DNA of 64,000 nt from Semisulcospira habei. Taxonomy: Eukaryota; Mollusca; Gastropoda; Semisulcospiridae. The notes under the pieces were generated by a model. The model was not told the DNA's origin, ran no database searches, and worked only from the letters and a program-made list of their open reading frames with translations. The position numbers and the translations under genes are program-made. Numbering within the stretch: position 1 is the first letter of the stretch; the number at the start of each line of letters is the position of its first letter. This document shows positions 32,922 through 43,386 of the stretch, one piece after another. The DNA is taken from the NCBI GenBank assembly GCA_036245525.1, contig BTPG01000003.1, positions 213,826,949-213,890,948 on the forward strand, read 5' to 3'.

Positions 32922-35900
32922 TCACTCTGATAGATAACTGTCATCATCTGCAGGGCCATCAAAATCATTCTCAGGGACATCACTGCCATCACACATGGTC
33001 TGTCTGGGGCGAAACCTATGCAGATGGTTGGCTACCGCCTCATCTCTTGGCACACGGTCTGCCTTCTCGGTCAGGTAGCCAGGCTCTTCCTCTCGGATGT
33101 GGATGCTTTTGCGGAGGGTCCCAGGCCCTTCACTGTGCCTCTGGAGGAGGGCCCCTTGCAGTTTAACAGCGTATCCTAAAAAATTAACTTAATATCAGCT
33201 TCTGTTTCACTTAACAACTGGGGTTAAAATTACATGAACAGAAATTCGGATATCTCAGTGCAACATTACAATAAACAAATAGCTGTAATTTCTGTAGGTA
33301 GTAAACAGCATCCAAATGCAAGGAGAGTGATGACATTGCAACTATAGTCTTTCAAACTATAGTCTTTCAGAGGACAAGTCTAAAATTTTAGATTCATTTT
33401 TTTCTGTTGTTGTGCCCTGCTGCTGTCATGGAGTGGATGCGCATTACAAGTTGACATCACCCCGCAGGTGCCACGTCCATAACATCTTAAATGGCAGCAG
33501 TGTTTGCCATTGTAATTCAAATAACGTATGGTAACATAACACTTTACTTACTGTACGTGTGTTCTGTTGCGACTGGCCTCACACGTGCTTCAAAGTTTTT
33601 GGCCTTGCCATAGTAGACCTGGAATCTGGGTTCTCCTTCCTTGGTGGTCGCCTGGTCCCTGTTGTTGTTTTCATTATAATGCATGGCTGCCAGTTTGTGC
33701 CTGTAACACATATTCATGCAGGTATAATAGAGGTCCATGGTTGAATGGCAGTCAATACTAATAATAGACAAACAAGTTTGATGCTTTGCGTGTAAGCAAA
33801 ATCACACAACATGAGTCCAGTGGTCTCTTCAGTATGATGGTAGCAGTATGAATCATACAGACATGCAGGACACCTTTCCAGAATAAATACATGCATCAGT
33901 TAACCGTGATACCACCTATAACCACATACAATCTCTGTTTGACATTGCGGCAACCTTCTGAACTGATCTCCTTACATTAACAAGGCAGTGCATAAAATGT
34001 GACCAAATCCTCTGTTGCAATGAGCAGGCCTTGTCGCTGTTCGCTGCACAATGCCTTGCAGCAAACTAATTTTATCTAGCAGGAAGATGCCCTGCACTGC
34101 ATCCAATGCCCAAACCTGATAATACACATAAGACTGACCTTGTTCGCATTCCCAGCCAACTAAAGGCAGTGTGCTTGGGAGCGAAGTGCAGCAGTAAGCT
34201 ATGTAAGGCCTCCAGGTTCGAGGTCTGGTCGCCAGAGGAGAGTCGTGCAACGTCGTTCAACAGCCTCTTATCTGCTATGATTTTTTCAAGGGAAGTGAAG
34301 GCTTTTGTGGCTAAAACGGAGACAGACATGCACGATAGTCAGATATAAGGTTCATTAAAATGAGCTGGTCAGAAACATTAAAGTCACACCTAATGTGAAA
34401 GGATAACTCAGAATGTTGCCGTCATGATACATATACGCATACAATTAAGACAGCGTCAAAAGTGCCTTTCTATGAAGAATGCTTGAAGATGTCTATTTGG
34501 TAAACAATACAAATTTTACAATGTACAGTGCAAACTTACTGGGCTCCAACCATTGCCTGGCTTGTTCCTTCTCCAGCTCTCCATGCTCACATGCAGGGAA
34601 GTGGGGACCGGGAAGGCCAGAGTGGATGTCCTGTATATGATACAGCAGAGACAACCACTTGGCCTTCTTCGTCTCGCCACAGTCGCTGGGAGTTGCCACA
34701 GCTGCCCAATATAGGTGGTTGCGGATTGCCTTCTTCCATAGGCCAATATCCTCACATCCTTTCACCTGACTCAGCTTGTCAAGTTTCTTCCACACCCCTG
34801 GAATTAAAACAGAAGTACAAGTTTTTGACTAACACTTAACGTATGAGTCAATAAAGATTGCAGGTTGGCGGTTTAGAATCATGTAAGTCATGCAGTTTAT
34901 TATGCAGAATTGAAAGCAGCAATATAAACAGATTTAGTATGATAGACAATAACACAAAACGCTGTGTACACCCATCAAACAACAAATGTTCCAAAACATA
35001 TAATATGGTACCTTTCGCGACATGCCAAATGTCAAACAGGTGCTGCACGCCATCATGACGGTCCCTCAGATACTTCGTTATCTGTGGATGGCGATCGGTG
35101 ACCATTGTGTTCACCGTCAGTCCTCTGTCGGTCAACGCTGCCAGAGTCCGCTGTAAGCCCTCCAGTTCACACCACGTGGAATTTTTTACTTCATTGCTCT
35201 AAAACACAACATAAACAATAAATTTTCATCATAACAAAGTAACACAGTCCCAAAAGTCAGTTTTGTCCTCTGTAGACTACAGACAAGTTCACATTTAGCA
35301 GGGACACCAGTGAAAGGATGGTGCCATCTGTTTCCTGCTGTAGTGTATTCAGGTTGAAGGGGCCTACAGAGGAGAATGCGACACCATGTTGTCAGTAAAA
35401 TGTATTCATTAATTTACAAAAAGATGTGTCCATTTTTTCACAACAGAGTCTGACAGAAGTGAACCAAGTCATGTTAAAAAAGTTGTTTCAGGCTACACAG
35501 AAATTAATTACCACATATGTAAAAAAAGCAAATACATGTAGGAAAAAGGAGATTAAACCTGAATGCAACAGCTGACACACTGACCTGCACCACCTGTACA
35601 TCAATGACTTTGTTGATGCGCTGATCTATAACTGTGTAGGATCCATATTTCGCGCAGTGCCCAGGGCTGTCGGATCGCCCGTCTCCAACAAGCACCAACG
35701 GTTGACCATCATCTTTCAGTTGTCTGATGATCTCCTGTTGACAAACACATTAATCACTAAGTTATAACATAGTAAAGCATGAAATCCAATCCTAAATAAG
35801 TACAGTAAACTTTGGATACAACAAAGTGCCAGCTAGGCCAGATTAGTTTGATGTTACAAATAAACTATGCTGCATCCACCACTGTAGTATGACCACACTA

Positions 35901-38606
35901 TGAATAGCAATAACAATGAATACTACAATTTTTTGGAGATACCATCTGTTGCCCAGATGCATCTAAAAAGTAGAAATTGGCAGAAATAAACATTACATTC
36001 CTGTATGTGTCAGTATGTAACTGTCAACACACATCTGTATAGAAATGTAAACAAAGGTCCCATTTTCATACACCACACCCACCCTCTGCTCCTGCTCCCA
36101 CTCCAGTTCCACAATCGGAAACAGGTAGTCATGTTGGTGGCGAAAGAACGTTGACATGTTGAATACCCTAACGTTGAGAAGTTGGAGCACTCGCAGGGCC
36201 TTCGCTGGGAGGCTTCCTGAAAATAAAATGGCGGAAGACAGCAGAAGGTTCCCCAAAGGCATCTTCTGCTGGAATGGCTGACTGGCCCACACCCGTGAGA
36301 AGCCACACTTCTCATTTGTGCAGGTTTGCAGAATGCGGATGCAGGTTCCGACTGTCTCTGCAATGTGTGCTGTAGCCGGCTCTGCACATTTTGTGCAGGT
36401 GTCGAAAAGTAGTAGCAGATTACGCTGGAAGACAATATATTTGTCTTCCAGATGGGCAGCTGGTCGTGGCTCTGGGAGGTTGCTGCACACCACAAACATA
36501 ACACGAATAAAAATAACTTTCATTGAAAGGACCACTGACTCAGCACACAGATTCACTTTGCTGTCTTGAGTGAGCAAAACAAAAACAACCAAGAAAAACA
36601 GTAATAATATATACTGACTTCCATAAAACAAGAAGGGCAAAGCCCATATGGCTCATTCGTATCGACCCACCCGCACATGTCCGACAAAACGTTTCTTGTC
36701 AAAATATGGCTATTTTTTTAAAACCCATTTCCTGAGCTCTTGTGACCCTTGACCTTACCGAGAGGTCATGCAAATCAGTATACATAGATAGGTCTTACCA
36801 TCAGATATCTCTGTAGCAAGTTTGGGTTTGAATAGTATTTGCGAAAAAAATATGTCTGAGAGAAAATGCCAACGTTAAAGTTTACCACGGACGACACCGG
36901 ACGGAAGACCATTGGCCCAGAACATAGACTCACTTTTGGTTTACACTTTGGCCAACAATGCCAATAAATTTCAAACGTTGTTTCCTATACTAAAACATAT
37001 TAACTGTAAAGAGTCAACTTGTGTGACAGATCCGAGTACTGCCAACCAGTTAGAATCGGTCTGCATGGTGTGCAAGTTAACTCTTTACAGTTAAGATGTT
37101 TTAGTTTTAGCATGGGAAACAACATTTAAAATTTTCACGTTTTTTATGGACTATTGCTATACATACAGACGCTCTGCCTGGTCAGGCTGTGTGTTCTCCA
37201 GCTTCTTCTCATTTTCATCCTGCTGTGAAGCAGCTGATGTTGATGGGAACAGAGAAAGCGGAGGGGCACTTATCAGGCTGCACTGCACTGCCATATCAGC
37301 ACAGCTCGGCTTCATGCACGATTTCCCATGCTGGACGGAAACATCAGCCACAAGAGGTTTGGCAAGAATTCCTACAAGTTAAAAAAACAACAAACAACTA
37401 ATTTAATAATTTTGAGGTCCTCTCCAAATACTGCAGAGGCCATGACCACAATCTGGCAATGGTACTGTTTAAATACAAATTGACATGAACTGTTTCCTCA
37501 CAAACATGAATATGTGTACGAGGCATAGATGCAGAACACTTACTCTTGCTCCTGTGTCTCACTCTTGCTTGAACACCTTTGTTGTGTTTCTCAAGCTGCG
37601 AACAGCTGCCTTCGTGAAGATCCGGCATGGGGATTTCTTCGCTGACGTTGAGCTCGTAATTGTCTTCAAAGTCATCATCAGATATGCTGGCCTGATCGGG
37701 TGCTACTGATGTACACGCAGGGGGTGACTTTGCTTGTGCGTCTCCCTGCACAGACACGTGTCTGTTTTCTGTAGCCTGCAATTAAAGCAATTAAAAGAAT
37801 TTCAACTCATCCACAGATGATAAACTTCATAAAGCTTACACACATACTGTGTAAATTAATCAAAATGTAACTGCTTTATACTGAGAGTCTTATTCAATTA
37901 TTATACAAATGTGCTATTCACTCAGAAGAAAACGTGGAATACAAATGTATTGAGTATCCGCACAAAAGATTTCACAAGGATAAGCAGGCAAAAGCTGGAA
38001 GTCTTTCCTGTGTAGTATATCACCTTGGACCATTATGCATGCACGTATACAAACTGCTATTTATAGATTGAATTCCAATCGGCAGTAGTGTCAACACTAC
38101 CACTTAGTACCAGCTGGTTGATGAGAGCCAAGCCTGCCTCACAAACGCCCCCCCCCCCCCACACACACACACACACACTCTCCCAACAAACACACACACT
38201 AAACTTTTATCTTCATCTACCTAAAATATTCAGAATATGATACTGTGGCTTACCTCTCTCGCTAGCTGCAGCTTCATTGCGAGGACATTTCTGTGCTTCT
38301 TCTCCGCTGCGATGGACGGTGTTGATGAAGTGCGATCGGCCGGATGCTTGGATTGGCTCCGGGTTTTAATAACAACTTTTCCGCAAATTTCATCCTGAAT
38401 TTCATTAGGTTGGAAAAATCGTCTTCCTTGAAATGTGCGGAGCAGATTATCGTCCTTTTATTTCCCTTCTGGAAGTCTCTGCGAGTGGAACGGACGAAGC
38501 GGTCCCATGCCGGCCACAAAGTTTGATCTGTTGGATACGTGTGGAGAGATATTTCTTTGGTTGCTCTGTTGCTGCATCCACCAACAACACAAACTTGCCC
38601 CGGCAT
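32922..38606 (-). pseudogene. THAP-DDE transposase of Kolobok-like element, ten exons
   Basis: Exons from consensus splice sites, read downwards: 38606-38254, 37775-37544, 37371-37167, 36482-36083, 35734-35585, 35198-35012, 34797-34540, 34310-34139, 33700-33552, 33175-32922. Exon 1 has a THAP zinc domain (CVVGGCSN, WPAWDRFV, ICSAHFKEDDF, LLLKPGANPSI) and a one-base frameshift near 38340 before a coiled-coil-like end (NVLAMKLQLARE). Exon 4 has a Cys-rich block and GNLLLSSAILFSGS. Exon 5 has VGDGRSDSPGHCAKYGSYT, with the likely first catalytic Asp. Exon 6 has MVTDRHPQITKYLRDRHDG and FDIWHVAKG, with the likely second Asp. Exon 8 has TSNLEALHSLLLHFAPK, which may hold the Glu. It would cut and join DNA at TTAA. 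Apart from the exon 1 shift the exons are open. Confidence 0.8.
36976..37126. repeat. Fold-back in transposase intron
   Basis: Inverted repeat: GTTGTTTCCTATACTAAAAC and ATTAACTGTAAAGAGTCAAC on the left, and their reversed copies (GTTAACTCTTTACAGTTAAG, AGCATGGGAAACAAC) on the right, with about 45-50 bp arms and about 50 bp between. It lies in the intron between transposase exons 3 and 4. No target duplication is evident. Confidence 0.75.
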
Positions 38607-38952
38607 ATTTCTAGATCACCACACAAAGAGTTCACGCAAAACTGAAAACGATACAATTATCACACTGCGTACAGTCCACGTGTTGATACTTCGACAAACG
38701 GGAGCGGATGGGACCCAGCGCGTCATGCTTGTGACGTTATGTCATGTGACTTTTCCGAAGATTGCCGAAGATTTTTTTTTCGGAGGCCAGGTTTTATTTT
38801 TGCTAATATCAAAGTATCTACGCAAAGGCAAAATAAACCGTGCACATATTTCCATTCCTCGTGCTTTTTTCAGTTGGATAAATATATTTTATATCACGAA
38901 ATGACTATTTCATGATTTGATGAAATGTAGCTGGGCACCCAAGAGCTACACT

Positions 38953-38956
38953 TTAA
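38953..38956. repeat. TTAA target-site duplication, right copy
   Basis: Second copy of TTAA directly after the last transposon base; pairs with 27755-27758. Confidence 0.95.
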
Positions 38957-39819
38957 GCTTATGAACAATGCCTGTTTTGGCAAGACAATGGAAAATCCTC
39001 ATCACAGAAAAGATGTGAGACTGGTCACAACTGAATTGGGTGCAATTAAACTTACAGGCAAGCCACAGTACACAGGGTACAAAGAGTTTCATTCATCATT
39101 ATATGCTGTGTCACTCAAAAAAAAGATTGTCAAACTGGACAAGCCAGTATTCATTGGTATGGCAATACTTGAGTTATCAAAATTGTTGATGCTTGAATTT
39201 TATTATGATTACTTCAAACCAAAAAATCCTGAGTGTCGATTGTTATACACTGACACTGACTCTATGATCATTGATGTGTGTACTGAAGACTTTTATGAAG
39301 ACATGAAAACAGAGTTACACATGTATGACACGTCTGATTATCCTAAAGACCATCCACTGTTTAGCACACAAAACAAGAAAGTGCCTGGTAAGTTTAAAGA
39401 TGAACTGAATGGTGTGCCGATAGTTGAGTATGTTGGACTGAGATCAAAAATGTATTCTGTACTGCACCAGAAGGGAAGTCAGTCAAAAGCCAAAGGAATA
39501 AAAAAAAAAAAAAACAGCAATAAAAAATAAAGACATTCGTCATGAGCATTACAAGCAAGTATTAGATGGTGCATTGATGCCTGATTATCCAAACAAGTCA
39601 CTGAGATCGAACAAACATAATCGTGAAATGATTCAAAAACAAAAAAAGTCACTGGCAGTTGGGGACACAAAACGCGTGTTTCACACCAAGGAAAAAGCTT
39701 ATGCACCTGGTCATTACAGGCTCAAGTTATCTGAAGACATAGCTGATGAACTGGTTGATGAATTAATTGATGAGTTAGTTACTGAAATGAGTAACGGTGT
39801 CTGGGGGAATAATCTGTAA
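38957..39819 (+). pseudogene. DNA polymerase B, C-terminal part
   Basis: Continuation of the polymerase after the transposon. Visible: NNACFGKTMEN (motif B region), FIGMAILELSK, LYTDTDSM (motif C with the two catalytic Asp), and a C-terminal part with a PGKFKDE block. A frameshift at an A14 run (about 39500-39514) shifts the frame; the last part reads KDIRHEHYKQVLDG and continues to TAA at 39817-39819. The stop is 35 bp from the convergent integrase stop. Confidence 0.92.
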
Positions 39820-39853
39820 TTCTTCTCTGACAAATGCCCTTTGTGGCGCAGGG

Positions 39854-40741
39854 TCATACAGGTAATATATTGTTGCGTCTGGACCGGGAATTATTTTTTT
39901 TTATATTATGAACGGATGTGGACCAGATGGGGTCTGTCGCCCTGCGTCTGACGTCATTTTCTGATTCTCCTGGTTGATACAAATATCTCATCTGTTTAGT
40001 AAATAAACTTGTGTCTGGTGCTGGGGTTGATCCTGTTTTAGGTTCTGTAATTGTTTTCAATTTAATGGCATCAGCAGGCTTTGGGTGTCCTTCATTGTTC
40101 ATTGCTTTTATCACATGTGGTAATCTCTTTACCCATTCAGTGTTACGGGTGTCATGCATGAGTTCCTTAGAATACTGGTAACTGAAAAGTCTTTCTGATA
40201 ACTGTTTGTTAAAGTTCTCTACAATTGCCTGTGATCTGTGCACACCTGGAATACCTCGTCTGTCTATTACACCATGCTTCGCAAATAACTGATTAACAGC
40301 ACCTTTGAAGTCTGATCCGTCATCAACTTGCACTAGTCTGGGGTATCTTAAAGGGCCTCTTTTATAGATACTAGATAAAGCAGTCGCAACAGTGTTAGCA
40401 GTTTTGTCAGATATGGGTTCAGCGTCTTTATACCTTGAAGCTATGTCTACAACAGTTAATGCGTATTTGTATCGTTTCTTTCTTATTGTATCATGTGGAA
40501 GAAACAGGAGGTCCATTTGGTGCGTGTCATTAGGTGATGTGTTCTCAAAATGAGGTCTTGTTATTTTTCTTGGAGCAGGGAGATATATCTGCCAAATTGC
40601 TTGTCTCTGTAACCATTGCTTGACTTGATTGAGTGTTATATCTCCGCCCACAGCGGAATGTAATTTCTGAATAGCTGTTTGCCCTTTCCAATAGCCTGAT
40701 GGAGAGTAATATATTTTTGATAGTTTATTTTCGGCTGCCAT
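39854..40741 (-). CDS. Polinton integrase (retroviral type, F54H12.3-like)
   Basis: 295 residues from ATG at 40741. The N-terminal region (YYSPSGYWKGQTAI ... QWLQRQ) corresponds to the HHCC-like N-domain of Polinton integrases, though the canonical zinc ligands are not obvious. The catalytic core has MDLLFLPHDT (first Asp), VDDGSDFKGA (second Asp) and IVENFNKQL (Glu). Near the C-terminus MRYLYQPGE and RRATDPIWS are the characteristic chromo-like end. It inserts the element into host DNA. The open frame is intact except that the last codons run through an A8 tract and may be shifted. It overlaps the upstream gene by 17 bp. Confidence 0.9.
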   Translation of the reverse strand: MAAENKLSKIYYSPSGYWKGQTAIQKLHSAVGGDITLNQVKQWLQRQAIWQIYLPAPRKITRPHFENTSPNDTHQMDLLFLPHDTIRKKRYKYALTVVDIASRYKDAEPISDKTANTVATALSSIYKRGPLRYPRLVQVDDGSDFKGAVNQLFAKHGVIDRRGIPGVHRSQAIVENFNKQLSERLFSYQYSKELMHDTRNTEWVKRLPHVIKAMNNEGHPKPADAIKLKTITEPKTGSTPAPDTSLFTKQMRYLYQPGESENDVRRRATDPIWSTSVHNIKKNNSRSRRNNILPV

Positions 40742-41159
40742 TTTTTCTAGCAATGAAAACTCCTGTAAAATAAACTAATGTCATTCCCACTAGAACAAAG
40801 ATTATCTCCCCGTTTCTTTGTTCTGTACTCGGTTTGTAATAGTCACTTAGTTTTGGTTTTGGGATAGACATGTCTTCACCCATGACAAGAAAATATTCCC
40901 TGATTGCTTCGTCTGTATTTGAAAACGTATGTTGTGCGTGGCCTTCAAGCCTCAATCTTTCATTGATGAAATCAAGTTTCTCAATTCTATTCTTTTCATA
41001 ATCCTGCTGCGCTTGTGCAAGTTTCTCAGATGCTTCATTGTGAAGTTTCATTTCTTCTGCACTCTCTTCTCTACCCACTTTTGAAAAGAGATAATTAGAG
41101 CCACTGAATGCTAGGGCGTTAACCATCGCACCTCCTATCATAATAGCTATCGTCGCCAT
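40725..41159 (-). CDS. Small Polinton protein with two membrane segments
   Basis: 144 residues. An N-terminal hydrophobic segment (IAIMIGGAMVNALAFSGSNYLF), a long charged helix (residues about 30-75: EESAEEMKLHNEASEKLAQ), the SDYYKPSTEQ block, and a C-terminal membrane segment (EIIFVLVGMTLVYFTGVFIA) followed by basic residues. Proteins of this layout occur next to the integrase in other invertebrate Polintons as I recall them; the function is not known. A virion membrane or spike-anchor role is speculation. Open and undamaged. Confidence 0.75.
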   Translation of the reverse strand: MATIAIMIGGAMVNALAFSGSNYLFSKVGREESAEEMKLHNEASEKLAQAQQDYEKNRIEKLDFINERLRLEGHAQHTFSNTDEAIREYFLVMGEDMSIPKPKLSDYYKPSTEQRNGEIIFVLVGMTLVYFTGVFIARKNGSRK

Positions 41160-41170
41160 ACTTATTTTAT

Positions 41171-41401
41171 TTACATAGAAACATTTTCAGGAATAATCCC
41201 TTGCTTAACAAGAAAATCTTTTGTCGCAATTGACGCTGTAACAACTGCAATTAGCTTAGCGCTGTCTTCAATGTCTAATCTACTGAGGTCTGCTGATTTC
41301 ATTTTGAGTAGACTTTTTCCCAGCATAGAATAAGCTACTGCTAATCCACTGATTACGGCAGAGTGATACACAAGGTTCATTATGTTCTTTGAGTCATTCA
41401 T
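41171..41401 (-). CDS. Small Polinton protein, helical, hydrophobic N-terminus
   Basis: 76 residues. Residues 8-30 are hydrophobic (VYHSAVISGLAVAYSMLGKS), then LLKMKSADLSRLD and a second hydrophobic helix (SAKLIAVVTASIATKDFLV), ending KQGIIPENVSM. It is in the minus-strand gene run, 11 bp from its neighbour. No enzymatic motif. I recognise it only as a conserved small gene of this type of element; its role is unknown. Confidence 0.7.
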   Translation of the reverse strand: MNDSKNIMNLVYHSAVISGLAVAYSMLGKSLLKMKSADLSRLDIEDSAKLIAVVTASIATKDFLVKQGIIPENVSM

Positions 41402-41436
41402 TTTTTAAGGCAAGAAAAATTAAAATAATATTTTTA

Positions 41437-41896
41437 TTAGTGCATGATAAATGGGTCAACGGCTTTGGGTGTTACTGGTAATGTGGCGACTTCTGGTGTT
41501 GTTTTTGGAGTGTCTGATTTTTTGGTCAATGTACGAGTTTGTGGTTTGTATTTTTTTGTATAATTGATAACCTACGTAACCAAATCCGACAACAAATCCA
41601 GCAACTATATATTTTGTTGATTGAGGTTCAGGGACAGGGTCAGACTTAGTTGTTTGTCTTTCACTTTGATGTGGGTGTGATAGTCTTGTTGGTGTTGGTC
41701 CTGACGGTCCTGACAGTGGATCAGTTACATAAGCCTTTTCTGTTTGTGCTTGAAGCTGTAATTTTTTTTGTCTGTTATATTCGGCTAATCTTTTTCCAGC
41801 CTCAACCCTGCCTGGACTTTTAGCCTTAGTCACAGTTTGAACCTGTGTCAAAACAGGGACGGGGTTCAGTTGTGGAGTCGTCTGGGTTTCGTCCAT
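41437..41896 (-). pseudogene. Small Polinton protein with basic N-part and one membrane segment
   Basis: From ATG at 41896: a basic block (SPGRVEAGKRLAEYNRQKK), a Pro/Ser/Thr-rich linker, then a membrane segment (YIVAGFVVGFGYVGYQLY). In the frame of the ATG the protein ends at 41456. In the frame reached by one base shift in the A-run after QLYKK it would run to 41437 with a more natural Thr/Pro/Lys-rich end, so a frameshift at about 41555 is likely. It overlaps the upstream gene by 71 bp. Confidence 0.65.
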
Positions 41897-42353
41897 TTTC
41901 TTCTGCAGTAAAATTTATTTTCGAAAAATCAATATGACTCCCTGTAACAAGTAAGGTTACCACAGGTGCAAGGTAATTTCCAAACTTGTAAAACATGACG
42001 TATGCTAATTTACCAATTGAACTTGAAACAATAGGATTGCTTTCAAGGTCGTGTGATAGACTGTCACAATCTACAGGTAGAAAGTGACTCACTGCTTTTG
42101 TGTATAGACATACAAGAGATCGACTTAAATCACGTGTCATTAGTGAGGCAATGTGGTTTTCATATTTAGCATGAAGTTTGATTAGCTCGTCAGCCGTAAG
42201 AGATTCAATATCCTCTGTCATGTATTGTTTCCCGAGATAAGTCTTTGATTTGCCTGAGACAATTACAGACGAAAGACGCTGTTTCTTAGAGTCTAAGTTT
42301 TTGTTCTCTACCGCATTGATATCATTCAATAGAAGGAGTTCATCAGGGTTCAT
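41826..42353 (-). CDS. Unknown Polinton protein, 175 residues
   Basis: From ATG at 42353 (MNPDELLLLNDINAVEN). The N-terminal half is charged and helical; a hydrophobic stretch (LAYVMFYKFGNYLAPVVTLLV, residues about 118-138) could be a membrane or packing helix. The C-terminal tail overlaps the next gene's start. I do not recognise a domain. It lies between the 115-residue gene and the membrane protein in a tight minus-strand run, suggesting a structural or assembly role (inference). Confidence 0.6.
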   Translation of the reverse strand: MNPDELLLLNDINAVENKNLDSKKQRLSSVIVSGKSKTYLGKQYMTEDIESLTADELIKLHAKYENHIASLMTRDLSRSLVCLYTKAVSHFLPVDCDSLSHDLESNPIVSSSIGKLAYVMFYKFGNYLAPVVTLLVTGSHIDFSKINFTAEENGRNPDDSTTEPRPCFDTGSNCD

Positions 42354-42383
42354 TTATAATGTAATTTAAAAAAATAATAAAAA

Positions 42384-42731
42384 TTAACTCTGCTGGCTCA
42401 CCTTGTGTAATACCACTTTATTAACTGTAACACTGACAATATAAACATTTAGTTTGCGTAGTTGTTTAAATATGCTATAACAAACTTCTCCTAACCAACC
42501 ATAGTTGGTATCATCAACTTTAAAAGTAGGTGTCTTTAAATCAACTGTCATGCACTCCACACCTGGATGCTCATCAACATAATCCAAAGTCACACTATAT
42601 GTAGCATATATTTCCAATGGTGCTGAAAGGCTTATGTAAGTCTGTTTGGGTGATATTAAGTCAGTAAAGTTCATAACATCTTTGAAACAGTGTGTGAGAT
42701 CAATCACTTGTATGATTTGTCCGTCTGTCAT
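42384..42731 (-). CDS. Unknown Polinton protein, 115 residues
   Basis: From ATG at 42731. Beta-rich sequence (QTYISLSAPLEIYATYSVTL, then NVYIVSVTVNKVVLHKV), no signal or membrane segment, no catalytic motif seen. It sits directly downstream of the ATPase gene. It may be a small virion or assembly protein; this is only positional inference. Open and undamaged. Confidence 0.6.
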   Translation of the reverse strand: MTDGQIIQVIDLTHCFKDVMNFTDLISPKQTYISLSAPLEIYATYSVTLDYVDEHPGVECMTVDLKTPTFKVDDTNYGWLGEVCYSIFKQLRKLNVYIVSVTVNKVVLHKVSQQS

Positions 42732-42758
42732 TTTTATTAGTCAAGACAAAAGAATAAA

Positions 42759-43350
42759 TTAATTTACTAACCCATACCCTGTGGGCTGATCTGTCTTTAA
42801 AATGAGCTTTAGATGCTTAGTTGATCTCAGTTTATTTTTTACATCATCCCGTTCATGCTTATTTGGGATGACGTCGTTTTCCCTGAGACAGTCTTCAAGG
42901 CTGTCACAATCCTTACAGTAAAACAAACAGATAAACTTTAACTGTTCTCGAAAATCCTTTAATACAGCATTATATTTCTGAGTGAGAATCCATACACTGA
43001 TGTTTGCATGTCTGCCACTGAAAGCAAGTTCTGCTAATGTGTTTCTCTTCTTGACAATGTCTTTTTCTGCTGAGCAGTCATCAACAACAAACAATGTTGA
43101 CTGTCCTTCAAATTGTTTGTAAAAATATTGTAGGTAGTCATTCAGTTTTATCTCAGGGTCAACTAAGTATATGTTGCTGTCAGTCCAAATGAATAAACGG
43201 TTGTGATAAGCTTTGTTGTGTTTGATTGTAGGACAAAATATTACAATGTTTTCAAAATGGTGGATGTATTTTGTTTGTAGATTTACCACACCCTGTGGCA
43301 CCACAAAATAATCCACAGTGTGGGTCAAGGGTCATCAAGCTCCGATTCAT
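42759..43350 (-). pseudogene. Packaging-type ATPase (FtsK-HerA), frameshifted
   Basis: From ATG at 43350 the first frame holds the Walker A motif GATGCGKST (about 43296-43270), then meets a stop 8 codons later. The rest is in another frame: HHFENIVIFCP, then TLFVVDDCSAEKDIVKKRN (Walker B) and SVWILTQKYNAVLKDFREQ (sensor-like), ending at 42759. A shift of one or two bases just after Walker A is needed. In Polintons this ATPase is thought to load DNA into capsids. Length about 195 residues, usual for the family. Confidence 0.88.
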
Positions 43351-43386
43351 TTTAATACACAATATAATTTTAATATATGTGTCCAC

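Larger units (their letters stand above)
31108..33900. repeat. Tandem duplication of transposase 3' exons
   Basis: Units start with AACAAGTTTGATGCTTTG at about 31110, 32608 and 33768. The second unit is about 1,160 bp; the first is about 1,500 bp because it holds a retroposon (31839-32172); the third start runs into the remaining part of the gene. Each full unit contains the last two transposase exons. Identity by eye is high (over 85%). Confidence 0.85.
27759..38952. mobile_element. Kolobok-like DNA transposon (TTAA, THAP-DDE)
   Basis: An 11,194-bp insertion flanked by TTAA duplications with short imperfect terminal inverted repeats: AGGGCAGCTCTCTAG at the left end and AGTGTAGCTCTTGGG at the right end read inwards (10 of 15 identical). 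It encodes a spliced transposase with an N-terminal THAP domain and DDE-type blocks, as known for the Kolobok superfamily (TTAA targets). A second spliced gene on the opposite strand resembles the P2X7 ballast domain. The genes converge. Internal decay and nested insertions show it is not recent. Confidence 0.85.

Noticed and set aside
27759..38952. piggyBac element (also TTAA)
   Set aside because: The transposase has a THAP domain and VTDRH/WHVAKG-type blocks rather than piggyBac motifs, and the ends do not begin CCC.
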